Assembly (NCBI GenBank): GCA_963798855.1 | Contig: CAWCUU010000002.1 | Coordinates: 62,001-126,000 of the forward strand | DNA from: CAWCUU01 sp963798855 | GTDB lineage: Bacteria > Gemmatimonadota > Gemmatimonadetes > Longimicrobiales > RSA9 | Direction of reading: 5' to 3' | DNA: 64,000 nucleotides | In this document: positions 39,701 through 47,595 of the stretch, piece after piece | How positions within the stretch are numbered: position 1 is the first letter of the stretch | How the letters are laid out: every line of letters begins with the position of its first letter | Made by a program: the position numbers and the translations under genes | The notes under the pieces: generated by a model | Databases searched by the model: none | Seen by the model: only the letters and a program-made list of their open reading frames with translations | Told to the model about the DNA's origin: nothing

Positions 39701-41110
39701 ATAGTCGCTGCCGGCGTTCCAGAGCACCCACTCGTCCAGGCCGACGTCGTAGACGGCCTGGATCTGGGCGCGGACCTCGGTGGCGCCGTAGCGCGGCTCG
39801 CCGAGCGTGAAGTCCTGCAGCCAGGGCCTGATCGCCGCCGCGCCCGCGACATCCCTCGAGCGTCGGATCGCGTGCTGGAGCGCCGTCTTCACGACCTCGT
39901 ACGGGCTGGCGTTCGGGTCTGCGATGCCGTAGGAGCCGCGCACGTAGTGGGAGGGGTACACCATGGGCAGGAGCACGTCGGTGGCGTCCACCATCTTCGG
40001 CCAGAACTGACCGATGCCCATGTCGCTGCCGGCGGACGTCGTAAGGCCGAAGACGTCCGCGGTGACGGGGGCGGCGAGGTCGGACAGCTGCTCGCGAGAG
40101 TAGCTCAGGAACTCGCGGATGGCGTCGGCCTTCGTGCGGCCCTCCCGAGCGGGATAGACGACATCGCGCATCAGGTGGGCCGGCGTGTCGGGGAAGCGGA
40201 CGTAGTCCCACTGCACCTCGGCGAAGCCCAGGCTCAGTGCTTCGCGCGCGATCGCGATCTCGTAGTCCCAGACGTGACGGTTGAACGCGTCCACCCAGAC
40301 GTCGCCGTAGCGGTCGCGCCAGACGTCGCCGTAGCGGGTGCGCAGGGCGAGGTCGTGCCGCGCGCCGGCGAGGACCGGGTCCTTGAAGGCGACGATGCGA
40401 GCGATCGGGTAGATCCCATGTGCCTTCATCTCGGCGAGCAGCTCGCGCACGTCGGCGAAGCGGCGCTGGGGCGCACCCACCTGCTGCGCCAGCGGGATCG
40501 TGCTCTCGTAGCTGATATGGCCGGACGCGTCCTTCACGTCGATTACGAACGCGTCGATCTCGGTTCGGTCGGCGAGCGCGATCAGCTTCGCCCGCTTTCG
40601 CGGGGAGCCGGCGGCCCACGCGTTCAGGTAGACGCCACGGACGGCGCGCGGCTTCGGCACCCGCTCCTTCGCTGGCACCGGGGCCACCCCGACGGCGAGC
40701 ATGGCCTCCGTGATGGGTGGCGGCTCGGGTCGCTCCACGGGCGGCAGCGACGGCGGCGGCCCGACGACCGGCCGGGCGGGAGGTGGGCCATCACCGAGGT
40801 CGACGCCGATGAACGCATCGGCAGTGGCGGCGGCCAGGGAGCCGTCCGAGGCGGCCGCGCCTGCGATGTCGGCCTCGGAGCCGGGTCGCTGCGATGTTGC
40901 CGACGGAGTCTGCTCGGCCACGGCCCGCGTCGGAGCGGCGCGCCGCAGCGGCCCGACGACCGCGGCGACCGAGACCATGATCAGGGCGATCGCCGCGCCG
41001 AGCGCGGGGCGGCCGTTCAGCCCGTTCGGGATGCGATGGCGCTGCCCGCGCAGCCACCGTGCGACGCGGGTCTCGTTCTGCGGCGGACGCTCGGACACCG
41101 GACCTGCCAT
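39671..41110 (-). CDS. DUF4015 putative glycoside hydrolase, membrane-anchored
   Basis: A 479-residue protein. A single helix (ALGAAIALIMVSVAAVVG, residues 37-54) anchors a proline-rich linker and a DUF4015 barrel: AVRGVYLNAWAAGSPRKRAK, DAFVIDVKDASGHISYES, FAEVQWDYVRFPDTP, PVTADVFGLTTSAGSDMGIG and DVLLPMVYPSHY. This family resembles GH13-like hydrolases and is thought to act on cell-wall or extracellular polysaccharide. Within the barrel RYGDVWRDRYGDVWVD is a tandem duplication of an 8-residue unit. Its C-terminus is built from the repeat array. Confidence 0.87.
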   Translation of the reverse strand: MAGPVSERPPQNETRVARWLRGQRHRIPNGLNGRPALGAAIALIMVSVAAVVGPLRRAAPTRAVAEQTPSATSQRPGSEADIAGAAASDGSLAAATADAFIGVDLGDGPPPARPVVGPPPSLPPVERPEPPPITEAMLAVGVAPVPAKERVPKPRAVRGVYLNAWAAGSPRKRAKLIALADRTEIDAFVIDVKDASGHISYESTIPLAQQVGAPQRRFADVRELLAEMKAHGIYPIARIVAFKDPVLAGARHDLALRTRYGDVWRDRYGDVWVDAFNRHVWDYEIAIAREALSLGFAEVQWDYVRFPDTPAHLMRDVVYPAREGRTKADAIREFLSYSREQLSDLAAPVTADVFGLTTSAGSDMGIGQFWPKMVDATDVLLPMVYPSHYVRGSYGIADPNASPYEVVKTALQHAIRRSRDVAGAAAIRPWLQDFTLGEPRYGATEVRAQIQAVYDVGLDEWVLWNAGSDYTAEALTARR

Positions 41111-41141
41111 TCAGAGGGAATCGGGTTGGGAGCGTGGCCGC

Positions 41142-42314
41142 TCAGTAGCGCGGCATCTGCGGGTCGATCTGCTCGGACCAGGCCAGGATGCCGCCCTTCA
41201 GGTTCCATACCCGGGCGAAGCCCATGGCCCGGAGCTGCCGGACGAGGCGACCGCTGCGGGCGCCGGAGCGGCAGTAGATGACGGCCGGCTGGTCGGGGTC
41301 GAGCTCGCCGGCGCGCTCGGCGAGCTGGGACAGCGGCAGGAGCCGGGCTCCGAAGTCGCCGAGGTTCGCGATCTCCCACTCGTAGGGCTCGCGCACATCC
41401 ACCAGCGTCAGCGCCTCACCGCCGTCGAGCCGCTGCTTCAGCTCGATCGGCGTCATCTCGGGGATCTCCTCGATCCCGGGGCCGGGTGTCTTCAAGCCGC
41501 AGAACTCCTCGTAGTCGATGAGGTGGTCGATGGTCGGAGCGTCGCCGCAGGCCGGGCACTCCACGTTGCGACGCAGCTTCAGCTCGCGCCAGCGCATCGC
41601 CAGCGCATCGAACAGCAGCAGCCGCCCGGCGAGCGATTCGCCGGCACCGGTGACCCACTTGATCGACTCGAGCGCCTGGATCGAGCCGACGATGCCGGGC
41701 AGCACGCCGAGCACGCCACCTTCCGCGCAGCCGGGCACCGCGCCGGGAGGCGGCGGCTCGCGGAACAGACAGCGGTAGCACGGCCCTCCCCGCGTCCCGA
41801 AGAGCGAGATCTGCCCCTCGAACCGGAAGATCGCGCCGTAGACGAACGGCTTGCCGAGCAGCACGCAGGCGTCGTTGACGAGATAGCGGGTCGGGAAGTT
41901 GTCGCTGCCGTCCACGACGATGTCGTAGTCGCGGATGACGTCGAGCGCGTTGTCACTGGTGAGCTGCGCGCGCAGCGGCTCGACCCGCACGTGCGGGTTC
42001 AGGTCCTCCAGCCGCGCGGCCGCGGAATCGACCTTCGCCGACCCGAGGTCGGCCGTGCCGAAGAGCACCTGCCGCTGCAGGTTGCTCTCGTCCACCTCGT
42101 CGAAGTCGATGAGACCCAGCACGCCTACACCCGCGGCCGCGAGATAGAGAGCGGCAGGCGAGCCGAGCCCTCCCGCGCCGACGAGCAGCACGCGCGCCGA
42201 CTTCAGTCGCTTCTGCCCTTCGACTCCGATCTCGGGCAGCACGAGGTGCCGCGCGTAGCGTCGCACCTCCGCCGCACTCAGATCCACGGTCCCGCGCACG
42301 GTCTCGTCGAGCAT
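41142..42314 (-). CDS. MoeB/ThiF-type adenylyltransferase fused to rhodanese
   Basis: A 390-residue E1-like enzyme: LLVGAGGLGSPAALYLAAAG (ATP/dinucleotide loop), IDFDEVDESNLQRQVLF, IVVDGSDNFPTRYLVND, zinc Cys pairs CYRCLF and CPACGD, then a C-terminal rhodanese domain with active-site VIYCRSGARSGRL. The layout is that of MoeZ/MOCS3 proteins, which adenylate and thiocarboxylate ubiquitin-like sulfur carriers for molybdopterin, thiamine or cysteine synthesis. No carrier gene is adjacent. ATG 42314 is chosen because frames further upstream overlap waaA and lack domain character. Confidence 0.92.
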   Translation of the reverse strand: MLDETVRGTVDLSAAEVRRYARHLVLPEIGVEGQKRLKSARVLLVGAGGLGSPAALYLAAAGVGVLGLIDFDEVDESNLQRQVLFGTADLGSAKVDSAAARLEDLNPHVRVEPLRAQLTSDNALDVIRDYDIVVDGSDNFPTRYLVNDACVLLGKPFVYGAIFRFEGQISLFGTRGGPCYRCLFREPPPPGAVPGCAEGGVLGVLPGIVGSIQALESIKWVTGAGESLAGRLLLFDALAMRWRELKLRRNVECPACGDAPTIDHLIDYEEFCGLKTPGPGIEEIPEMTPIELKQRLDGGEALTLVDVREPYEWEIANLGDFGARLLPLSQLAERAGELDPDQPAVIYCRSGARSGRLVRQLRAMGFARVWNLKGGILAWSEQIDPQMPRY

Positions 42315-42336
42315 GGCTTCGTTTACCACCGGCTCA

Positions 42337-43683
42337 TCAGGAGGGTCCACTCTCGTCCAGCAGGGACAGCACCAGCTCAGCGTTCGCCGCTGCGCCTCCC
42401 AGCCGGGAGCGCACGAACTCACGTGCTCGCGCGCCGCGTTCCTGCGCCGATTCCGGAGCGGCGACCATGCCGAGGATGACCGCGCGGATCTCCGCCGACC
42501 CGGCCACGACGATGCCGCCGCCGGCTTCTCTCAGATCGATCGCCTCCCTCGAGTTGCCGGTGTGCGGTCCGTACAGCACCGGCACGCCCAGCGCGGCGGG
42601 CTCGACCACCGAGTGCAGCCCGTCCTGCCCGAAGCCGCCGCCGACGTACGCGACGTCCGCTGCCGCGTACGCGTCCGCCAGCACGCCCAGCCTGTCCAGC
42701 ACGACCACGCGGGAGAGCCGCGCGTCCGAGGTCAGCCAGGCCGCGGGCTCGGCGTCGTCGGCCGGACCCCTTCCCGATTCGAGCTTCGTCAGGCGCGCGT
42801 GCTCGAGGCCGTGATGCTCCAGAAGCCGCTCCAGGCTCCGCAGGTGCCCCGGATCGGGCTCGTGCGGCGCGATCACCAGCCGCAGCTTGGCCTCCCGGGC
42901 GGCATCGGCGACGGCCGGAAGGAGGCGAGCCTCGTCGCCCGGCCAGGTCGAGCCCGCGACCAGCGTCAGCCGGTCGTCGGGGTGTCCCGGCGGCGTGCGA
43001 CCGGCGCGCTCACGCGCGGTGATCCGCTCCCACACCTGGTCGAAGCGCGCGTCGCCCGTCACTCGAACGCGGTCGGGCGGGACGCCGAGCTCGTCGAACA
43101 GAGCCGCGTCCTCGGCCGAGATCGCGCCGACCGCGGCGAGCCGGGCGTACGACGGGCCGAGCAGCCAACGCGCGGCGCGGCCCAGGCGTCCGGAGCCCCG
43201 CGAGAGGACGGCGTTCACGAGAATGGATGGCACGCCGCGTTCGCTCGCCGCCTCGACCAGCTCCGGCCAGATCTCGGTGCGGACGTACGCGACGGCGGCG
43301 GGCCGGAGCGCGTCCAGCACCGGCTCGAGCTCGGCCGGCAGGTCCCACGGCAGATAGCAGAAGACGTCGGCACCGAGCGAGCTCTCGAGCCGCTCGGCCA
43401 ATGGCGAAAAGTGCGTGAACGCGATCTGCAGCTCGGGTCGCCGCTGGCGCAGACAGCCGATGATCGCCTGCGCCATCAGCGCCTCGCCCACCGACGGAGC
43501 ATGAATCCAGACGAGGGGCCGCGCGGGATCGCGGGATGTGCGCGCCCACTCGCGCAGCCGTGCGACGGCGTCGCGGCGCCCATCGAGCCCCCGGCGCAGC
43601 TTCGCGTGGAACGGCGCGGCGACCGGAAGCAGCCGGCGCGCGAGACGCAGCGCGCCGCGGTACAGGCTCCGGCGAACGCTCAC
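42337..43683 (-). CDS. waaA: 3-deoxy-D-manno-octulosonic acid transferase
   Basis: A 448-residue GT30 enzyme that adds Kdo to lipid IVA at the inner membrane. Motifs: LVWIHAPSVGEALMAQAII (the catalytic Glu), FCYLPWDLPAELEPVLD, YVRTEIWPELVEAASERG, LVAGSTWPGDEARLL, RLVIAPHEPDPGHL and AYVGGGFGQDGLHSVVEPAA. Basic N-terminal helix ALRLARRLLPVAAPFHAKLR stands in for the usual membrane anchor. The GTG at 43683 overlaps the stop of the small gene upstream (GTGA). It shows that the organism makes Kdo-bearing LPS. Confidence 0.94.
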   Translation of the reverse strand: MSVRRSLYRGALRLARRLLPVAAPFHAKLRRGLDGRRDAVARLREWARTSRDPARPLVWIHAPSVGEALMAQAIIGCLRQRRPELQIAFTHFSPLAERLESSLGADVFCYLPWDLPAELEPVLDALRPAAVAYVRTEIWPELVEAASERGVPSILVNAVLSRGSGRLGRAARWLLGPSYARLAAVGAISAEDAALFDELGVPPDRVRVTGDARFDQVWERITARERAGRTPPGHPDDRLTLVAGSTWPGDEARLLPAVADAAREAKLRLVIAPHEPDPGHLRSLERLLEHHGLEHARLTKLESGRGPADDAEPAAWLTSDARLSRVVVLDRLGVLADAYAAADVAYVGGGFGQDGLHSVVEPAALGVPVLYGPHTGNSREAIDLREAGGGIVVAGSAEIRAVILGMVAAPESAQERGARAREFVRSRLGGAAANAELVLSLLDESGPS

Positions 43684-43877
43684 TCCTCGGCCGGGTAGCC
43701 GCGTGACTGCGGCGCGACCTGGCGCCTCACCTCGACGAGGTCGGCCGTGGCCGCGCTGCCCTCGGGAAAGGAACGGGCCACCCGCTCGAGCGCCGCGGGA
43801 AGATCCGCCGCCTCGACATCCAGCACGTGATACGTCTGCGGGGCGCCGTAGCGGATGGTCGCGCGATAGTGTGGCAT
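43680..43877 (-). CDS. Small conserved-looking protein coupled to waaA
   Basis: A 65-residue protein: YRATIRYGAPQTYHVLDVEA, DLPAALERVARSFPEG and a polar C-terminus. AGGAGG lies just before the ATG at 43877, and its stop overlaps the waaA start, so it is surely translated. It looks like a single beta-beta-alpha unit; no family was recognised. Divergent from the methyltransferase gene. Confidence 0.65.
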   Translation of the reverse strand: MPHYRATIRYGAPQTYHVLDVEAADLPAALERVARSFPEGSAATADLVEVRRQVAPQSRGYPAEE

Positions 43878-43943
43878 CCTCCTCCAAATTACGTCGGCTC
43901 AACACGATGGACGTGGCGATGCGCCGCCGGTATATTCGCCGAC

Positions 43944-45014
43944 GTGCGCTACCTCGGCAACAAGACGAAGCTCCTCGCCTTCATCCGCCGCGTGCTGCGG
44001 TCCCGCGGGATCCGCGGCGGCCTCGCCGTCGACCCGTTCACCGGCACCGCGAGCGTCGCTCGCGAGCTGAAGCGTCTCGGCTTCCGCGTCGTCGCATCCG
44101 ATGTGATGGCTTACGGGTACGTGTTCGCTCGCGCGTACGTGCAGGTGGCGGAAGTGCCGGAGGTAGGCGGAGTCCGGGACGTCGCAGGGGCCGCGCGACG
44201 CGGCATGCGCGGCGTCGTCGCGTGGCTGGACGGGCTGAGCGGCGAGCCCGGCTTCGTGCACCGGCACTTCACGCCGGAGGGCGATGTCGGGGCGGCACAC
44301 GGCCGGATGTACTTCACGCCCGAGAACGCCGCCCGGATCGACGCCATCCGCGGCACGATCGAGCGCTGGCGCGACGACGCGCAGATCGACGACGACGCCT
44401 ATCACCTGCTGCTCGCGTCGCTCATCGAGGCCGCCGACGCGGTCGCGAACACCGCCGGCGTCTACGCGTCGTTCATCAAGAGCTGGCAGGCCAACGCGGT
44501 TCGGCCGCTGCGACTGCGCGTGCCGCGGATCATCGCCGGGAACGGCTGTCGGGCGGTGCACGCCGAGGCGTCCGCGCTGCTGCCGACGCTCGGCCCGTTC
44601 GAGCTGCTGTACGTGGACCCGCCCTACAACACTCGGCAGTACCCGGGCTATTACCACATCCCCGAGCTGCTCGCCGAGGGCTGGTTCCGCGAGAAGCCGC
44701 GCCTGCGCGGCAAGACCGGGCTGGCGCCGGACGCGGAGAAGCGCAGCGATTGGGCACGTCGCGCACGCTGCGAAGGCGCGCTCGTGAAGCTCCTCGCCGC
44801 CGCCGACTGCCGGCACGTCGTGATGAGCTACAACTCCGAAGGGATCATCCCAGCGGACGCGATCGCGAGGACGCTGAAGGAATGGGGACGGCGACGTACC
44901 TACCGGGTCTACCGGCGGCGAGGCTACAAGAGGTACCGCGCCGACAGCGACGGCGACGGCCGCCAGTACAGCGGGGACCAGGTCGAGGAGCGGCTCTACT
45001 GCGTGAGCCGATAG
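43944..45014 (+). CDS. D12-class DNA adenine methyltransferase
   Basis: A 356-residue adenine-N6 methyltransferase starting GTG 43944. VRYLGNKTKLLAFI is the SAM-binding start typical of Dam/D12-class enzymes, VDPFTGTASVARELKRLGF is motif I, and LLYVDPPYNTRQYPGYYHI carries the catalytic DPPY motif IV. HVVMSYNSEGIIPADAIART and GYKRYRADSDGDGRQYSG follow, as in the FokI-like/D12 subgroup. No restriction endonuclease gene is adjacent, so it is probably an orphan regulator or anti-restriction enzyme. The target site cannot be read. Confidence 0.9.
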   Translation: MRYLGNKTKLLAFIRRVLRSRGIRGGLAVDPFTGTASVARELKRLGFRVVASDVMAYGYVFARAYVQVAEVPEVGGVRDVAGAARRGMRGVVAWLDGLSGEPGFVHRHFTPEGDVGAAHGRMYFTPENAARIDAIRGTIERWRDDAQIDDDAYHLLLASLIEAADAVANTAGVYASFIKSWQANAVRPLRLRVPRIIAGNGCRAVHAEASALLPTLGPFELLYVDPPYNTRQYPGYYHIPELLAEGWFREKPRLRGKTGLAPDAEKRSDWARRARCEGALVKLLAAADCRHVVMSYNSEGIIPADAIARTLKEWGRRRTYRVYRRRGYKRYRADSDGDGRQYSGDQVEERLYCVSR

Positions 45015-45023
45015 GCAGCCGGC

Positions 45024-45375
45024 TCAGCGGGTCTGGAAGATCACCGGCAATGTAATCCGGACCGCTACGGGCTTGCCGTCCGCGATCGCCGGGGTGAAGC
45101 GCATCGTCGAGGCGACCCTGGCCGCCGCGGCATTCGAGCTCGGACCGGCCACTGCTCTCCTCCACCTCCGTCTGCTGTACGATGCCGTCTTCGCCGATCA
45201 GCACCCGGATCATTGCTTTCCCCCCGATCCCGGCCTTCTTCAGCTCCACCGGATACTCCCGCTCGAGCGCCTTCGAGACATCCCCGCGGTTCTGCAGGAC
45301 CGGGCCGCTCTCGTAGGGGGCGGGCGGAGGCGTCGCCGTCCGGGAGTCCAGATCCATGGCGGCGGAAATCATTCT
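45024..45375 (-). pseudogene. Second TonB-type domain, split by frameshifts
   Basis: Downstream of the M56 gene's TonB domain a second one is encoded in another frame (from ATG 45357): GDVSKALEREYPVELKKAGI, GGKAMIRVLIGEDGIVQQTE and VEESSGRSEL. At about 45140 the frame changes again to NAAAARVASTMRFTPAIADG and ends KPVAVRITLPVIFQTR at 45024. Together they make a full TonB C-terminal domain. The whole probably was one M56-TonB-TonB protein with two 1-base shifts, unless the shifts are assembly errors. Confidence 0.7.
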
Positions 45376-46723
45376 TGTAGCTCCGTACCAGCTTCTCCTC
45401 GCGGGCGGCGCGGAGGGCCGCATCGACGGTGTCGGGCGGGGCGGTCCGCTTCATCGGTCCGAATACGATCGGCAACGCCACCCAGACCGGCACCGGCTCG
45501 TCCTTGTTCAACGCCGGTGTGAAGCGCATGGCTCGGCCCACCGCGACCGCGGCCGAATCGAGCTCCGGCCGCCCACTCGACTTCTGGATCCGCGTCTTCA
45601 CCACGTCGCCCACGTCGTCGATATAGAACCACACGGATGTCGTGCCGCCGATCCCTGCGTCGCGCAGCAGAGGCGGGTAGTACCGCTCGAGCGCCTTCGC
45701 GACCTCCTCGCGGTTGATCAGGTCCGGCGCCGCCGTGTACGGCGTAAACGCCGGCTCAGCGGCGACGTCGCCCGTCGGCCCCTGTGTTTTCGGCGCCTGC
45801 GTCGGCGCCCGCGTCACCGCCGGCTGCGGACGCACAGGATCCCGCACGCATACGGCCATGGTCAGCAACCCCGCCGCGGCTAGCCCCAGTCCCGCCGCGC
45901 GGCGAACGCTCCGCCGTGTACGCTGCAGCAGCGCCTCGAGACGCCGCTCCAGGAACGAGGCGGGCTCGCCGAGCGCCGCGACCGGCAGCGCCGGACGCGA
46001 GCGCCGGCGTCCCACCTCGAGCAGCAGCTCGCCGTAGGCGCGGCGGTCCGGCCGCTCGCGCAGCACCCGCGCGTCGCAGTCCCGCTCCACAGCCAGCCTC
46101 AGCCGCCGAAGCTGCCACCACGCGGCCGGACTCCACGGCAACAGCCCGGCAAGGATCAATCCGCCGATCAGAAGGATCGGGTCGCGGGCGGCGAGGTGCT
46201 CCTCTTCGTGCCGGAGCATCAGGACCTGCCGTGCTTCGTCCAACGCGAGCGCCCACTCCGGCACCACGATCCCGCCCCCGCGGCCAGCAAGGGCGGCGGG
46301 ACCCGCGTGCGGCGAGACCAGCACCGGCACGCCGCGAAGCGTCGCCGGTCGCCACTTCGCGCGCTCCGACCGAAGTCGCAGCGCCGATACCGCGAGCCAC
46401 GCCAGCACCAGCACCGTGCCGAGCAGCCAGAGCATCGACACGACCTCCGCGATGCCCACGCCGGATCCGCCCTGCGACAGCACCAGCGACGTGGCCGGCC
46501 CGGCAGCCGGCTCGCCGACCAGCAGCGGAGGCAGCACCGGGATCGAACGCGGCGATGAGACGCCGAGCCGCGCGAGCAGCGGCAGGACCGGCGATGCGAT
46601 CAGCGCCGCCGCCCACACCCACCTCGTCGCAAGACCCCTCGCCCGCAGAGCGCCCTCGGCCGCCCGCGCCGCCAGTGAGACCAGCACACCCACCACCGCC
46701 GCGTACAGCATCCACGCGATCAT
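45065..46723 (-). CDS. BlaR1-like M56 metallopeptidase with TonB-type C-terminal domain
   Basis: A 552-residue membrane protein. Three N-terminal helices (MLYAAVVGVLVSLAARA, VWAAALIASPVLPLLARLG, VVSMLWLLGTVLVLAWLAVS) surround the M56 peptidase with HEEEHLAARDP (HExxH), then a fourth helix (LGLAAAGLLTMAVCV) and a periplasmic TonB domain: NREEVAKALERYYPPLLRDA, TSVWFYIDDVGDVVKTRI, VGRAMRFTPAL. The last 110 residues after VRSYKNDF are out of frame with the second TonB copy. It probably senses an envelope signal and cleaves the BlaI-type repressor; ATG overlaps the blaI stop. Confidence 0.85.
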   Translation of the reverse strand: MIAWMLYAAVVGVLVSLAARAAEGALRARGLATRWVWAAALIASPVLPLLARLGVSSPRSIPVLPPLLVGEPAAGPATSLVLSQGGSGVGIAEVVSMLWLLGTVLVLAWLAVSALRLRSERAKWRPATLRGVPVLVSPHAGPAALAGRGGGIVVPEWALALDEARQVLMLRHEEEHLAARDPILLIGGLILAGLLPWSPAAWWQLRRLRLAVERDCDARVLRERPDRRAYGELLLEVGRRRSRPALPVAALGEPASFLERRLEALLQRTRRSVRRAAGLGLAAAGLLTMAVCVRDPVRPQPAVTRAPTQAPKTQGPTGDVAAEPAFTPYTAAPDLINREEVAKALERYYPPLLRDAGIGGTTSVWFYIDDVGDVVKTRIQKSSGRPELDSAAVAVGRAMRFTPALNKDEPVPVWVALPIVFGPMKRTAPPDTVDAALRAAREEKLVRSYKNDFRRHGSGLPDGDASARPLRERPGPAEPRGCLEGARAGVSGGAEEGRDRGESNDPGADRRRRHRTADGGGGEQWPVRARMPRRPGSPRRCASPRRSRTASP

Positions 46724-47115
46724 GATTCGTCCTCCTCCGCCAGTCGTCGATCCAGAAGCTCCCGCATCCGCTCCAGCTGCTCCTCCGTCAGGCCGCGCTC
46801 CGCCACCAGCTGCGTCAACAGCGCCTCCGGCGAGCCCGCGAAGATCGTCCCCAGAATCCGACGCAGCGCGCTCGCACCCGCCGCCTCCCGCGGCACCTTC
46901 GGGAAATACCGGTATGCACGCCCCTCCTCCCGGTGGCCCACCTTTCCCTTCTCCTCCAGCGTCCGCAGCACGGTCAGCACGGTCGTGTACGCCAGCTCGT
47001 CCGCCAGCCGACGCTGGACCTCCGCCACCGTCGCGCCTCCGGTCTGCCACAGCACCGCCATCACGTCCAGCTCCCGCTCCGTGAAGGAGACCTCGGCCCG
47101 TCCACTCGCATCCAT
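46720..47115 (-). CDS. BlaI/MecI/CopY-family transcriptional repressor
   Basis: A 131-residue winged-helix protein: FTERELDVMAVLWQTGGATV, EVQRRLADELAYTTVLTVLR (recognition helix AYTTVLTVLRTLEEKG) and KVGHREEGRAYRYFP. The C-terminal half dimerises and holds the usual cleavage region. It represses its own operon with the M56 protease and is inactivated by it. Two ACTA-N6-TAGT dyads frame its promoter. ATGA overlap with the protease gene. Confidence 0.93.
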   Translation of the reverse strand: MDASGRAEVSFTERELDVMAVLWQTGGATVAEVQRRLADELAYTTVLTVLRTLEEKGKVGHREEGRAYRYFPKVPREAAGASALRRILGTIFAGSPEALLTQLVAERGLTEEQLERMRELLDRRLAEEDES

Positions 47116-47129
47116 ATCCGCCCCTGTCT

Positions 47130-47186
47130 ACTAGAGTCTTAGTTAATCTGGGGACCGGAGCCGCGACTGTCAACTAGATAAGTAGT
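47130..47186 (-). promoter_or_regulatory. Twin operator dyads flanking the blaI promoter
   Basis: ACTAGAGTCTTAGT (47130-47143) and ACTAGATAAGTAGT (47173-47186) both have the form ACTA-N6-TAGT. Between and adjoining them, on the minus strand, TTGACA (47173-47168) and CAGATT (47150-47145) are 17 bases apart and form a promoter. The spacing of 43 bases, about four helical turns, suits two cooperatively bound repressor dimers. Confidence 0.7.
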
Positions 47187-47223
47187 CGAACCCGGGCTGC
47201 CGAAGGACGCCTGTTCTCCTACC

Positions 47224-47595
47224 TCACCCGCGAAGGACCGCCACTCCGAGGCTCAGCCACCCGAGGATGAGGCAGACGCCGCCGATCGGCGTGACGACCC
47301 CGAGCCAGCGCGGAGCCCCGAAGGCGAGAAGATAGAGGGTGCCGCAGAAGATGAACGTGCCGGCGATGAGCAGCCAGCCGGCGGCCTGGGCGAGAGGTGC
47401 TCCGGCGCGGCCGGTGACCCAGCCGACGGCGAGCAGGGTGAGGGCGTGGTACATCCGGTAGCGCGCGGCCGTCTCGTAGATGTCGAGGCGATCGGGGGTG
47501 AGGCGTCCGGAGAGGGCATGGGCGCCGAACGCGCCGGCGGCTACGGCGGCGGCGCCGAGGAACGCGCCGACGGCGAGGAAGGCGCGGCCGGTCAC
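47224..47595 (-). CDS. DUF423 (YgdD-like) membrane protein
   Basis: A 123-residue four-helix membrane protein: FLAVGAFLGAAAVAAGAFGA-HAL, YETAARYRMYHALTLLAVGW, GWLLIAGTFIFCGTLYLLAF and VTPIGGVCLILGWLSLGVAV. The GAFGAHAL and RYxMYHAL motifs define the family, whose role is unknown. ATG overlaps the stop of the histidine kinase gene (ATGA). Confidence 0.93.
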   Translation of the reverse strand: MTGRAFLAVGAFLGAAAVAAGAFGAHALSGRLTPDRLDIYETAARYRMYHALTLLAVGWVTGRAGAPLAQAAGWLLIAGTFIFCGTLYLLAFGAPRWLGVVTPIGGVCLILGWLSLGVAVLRG

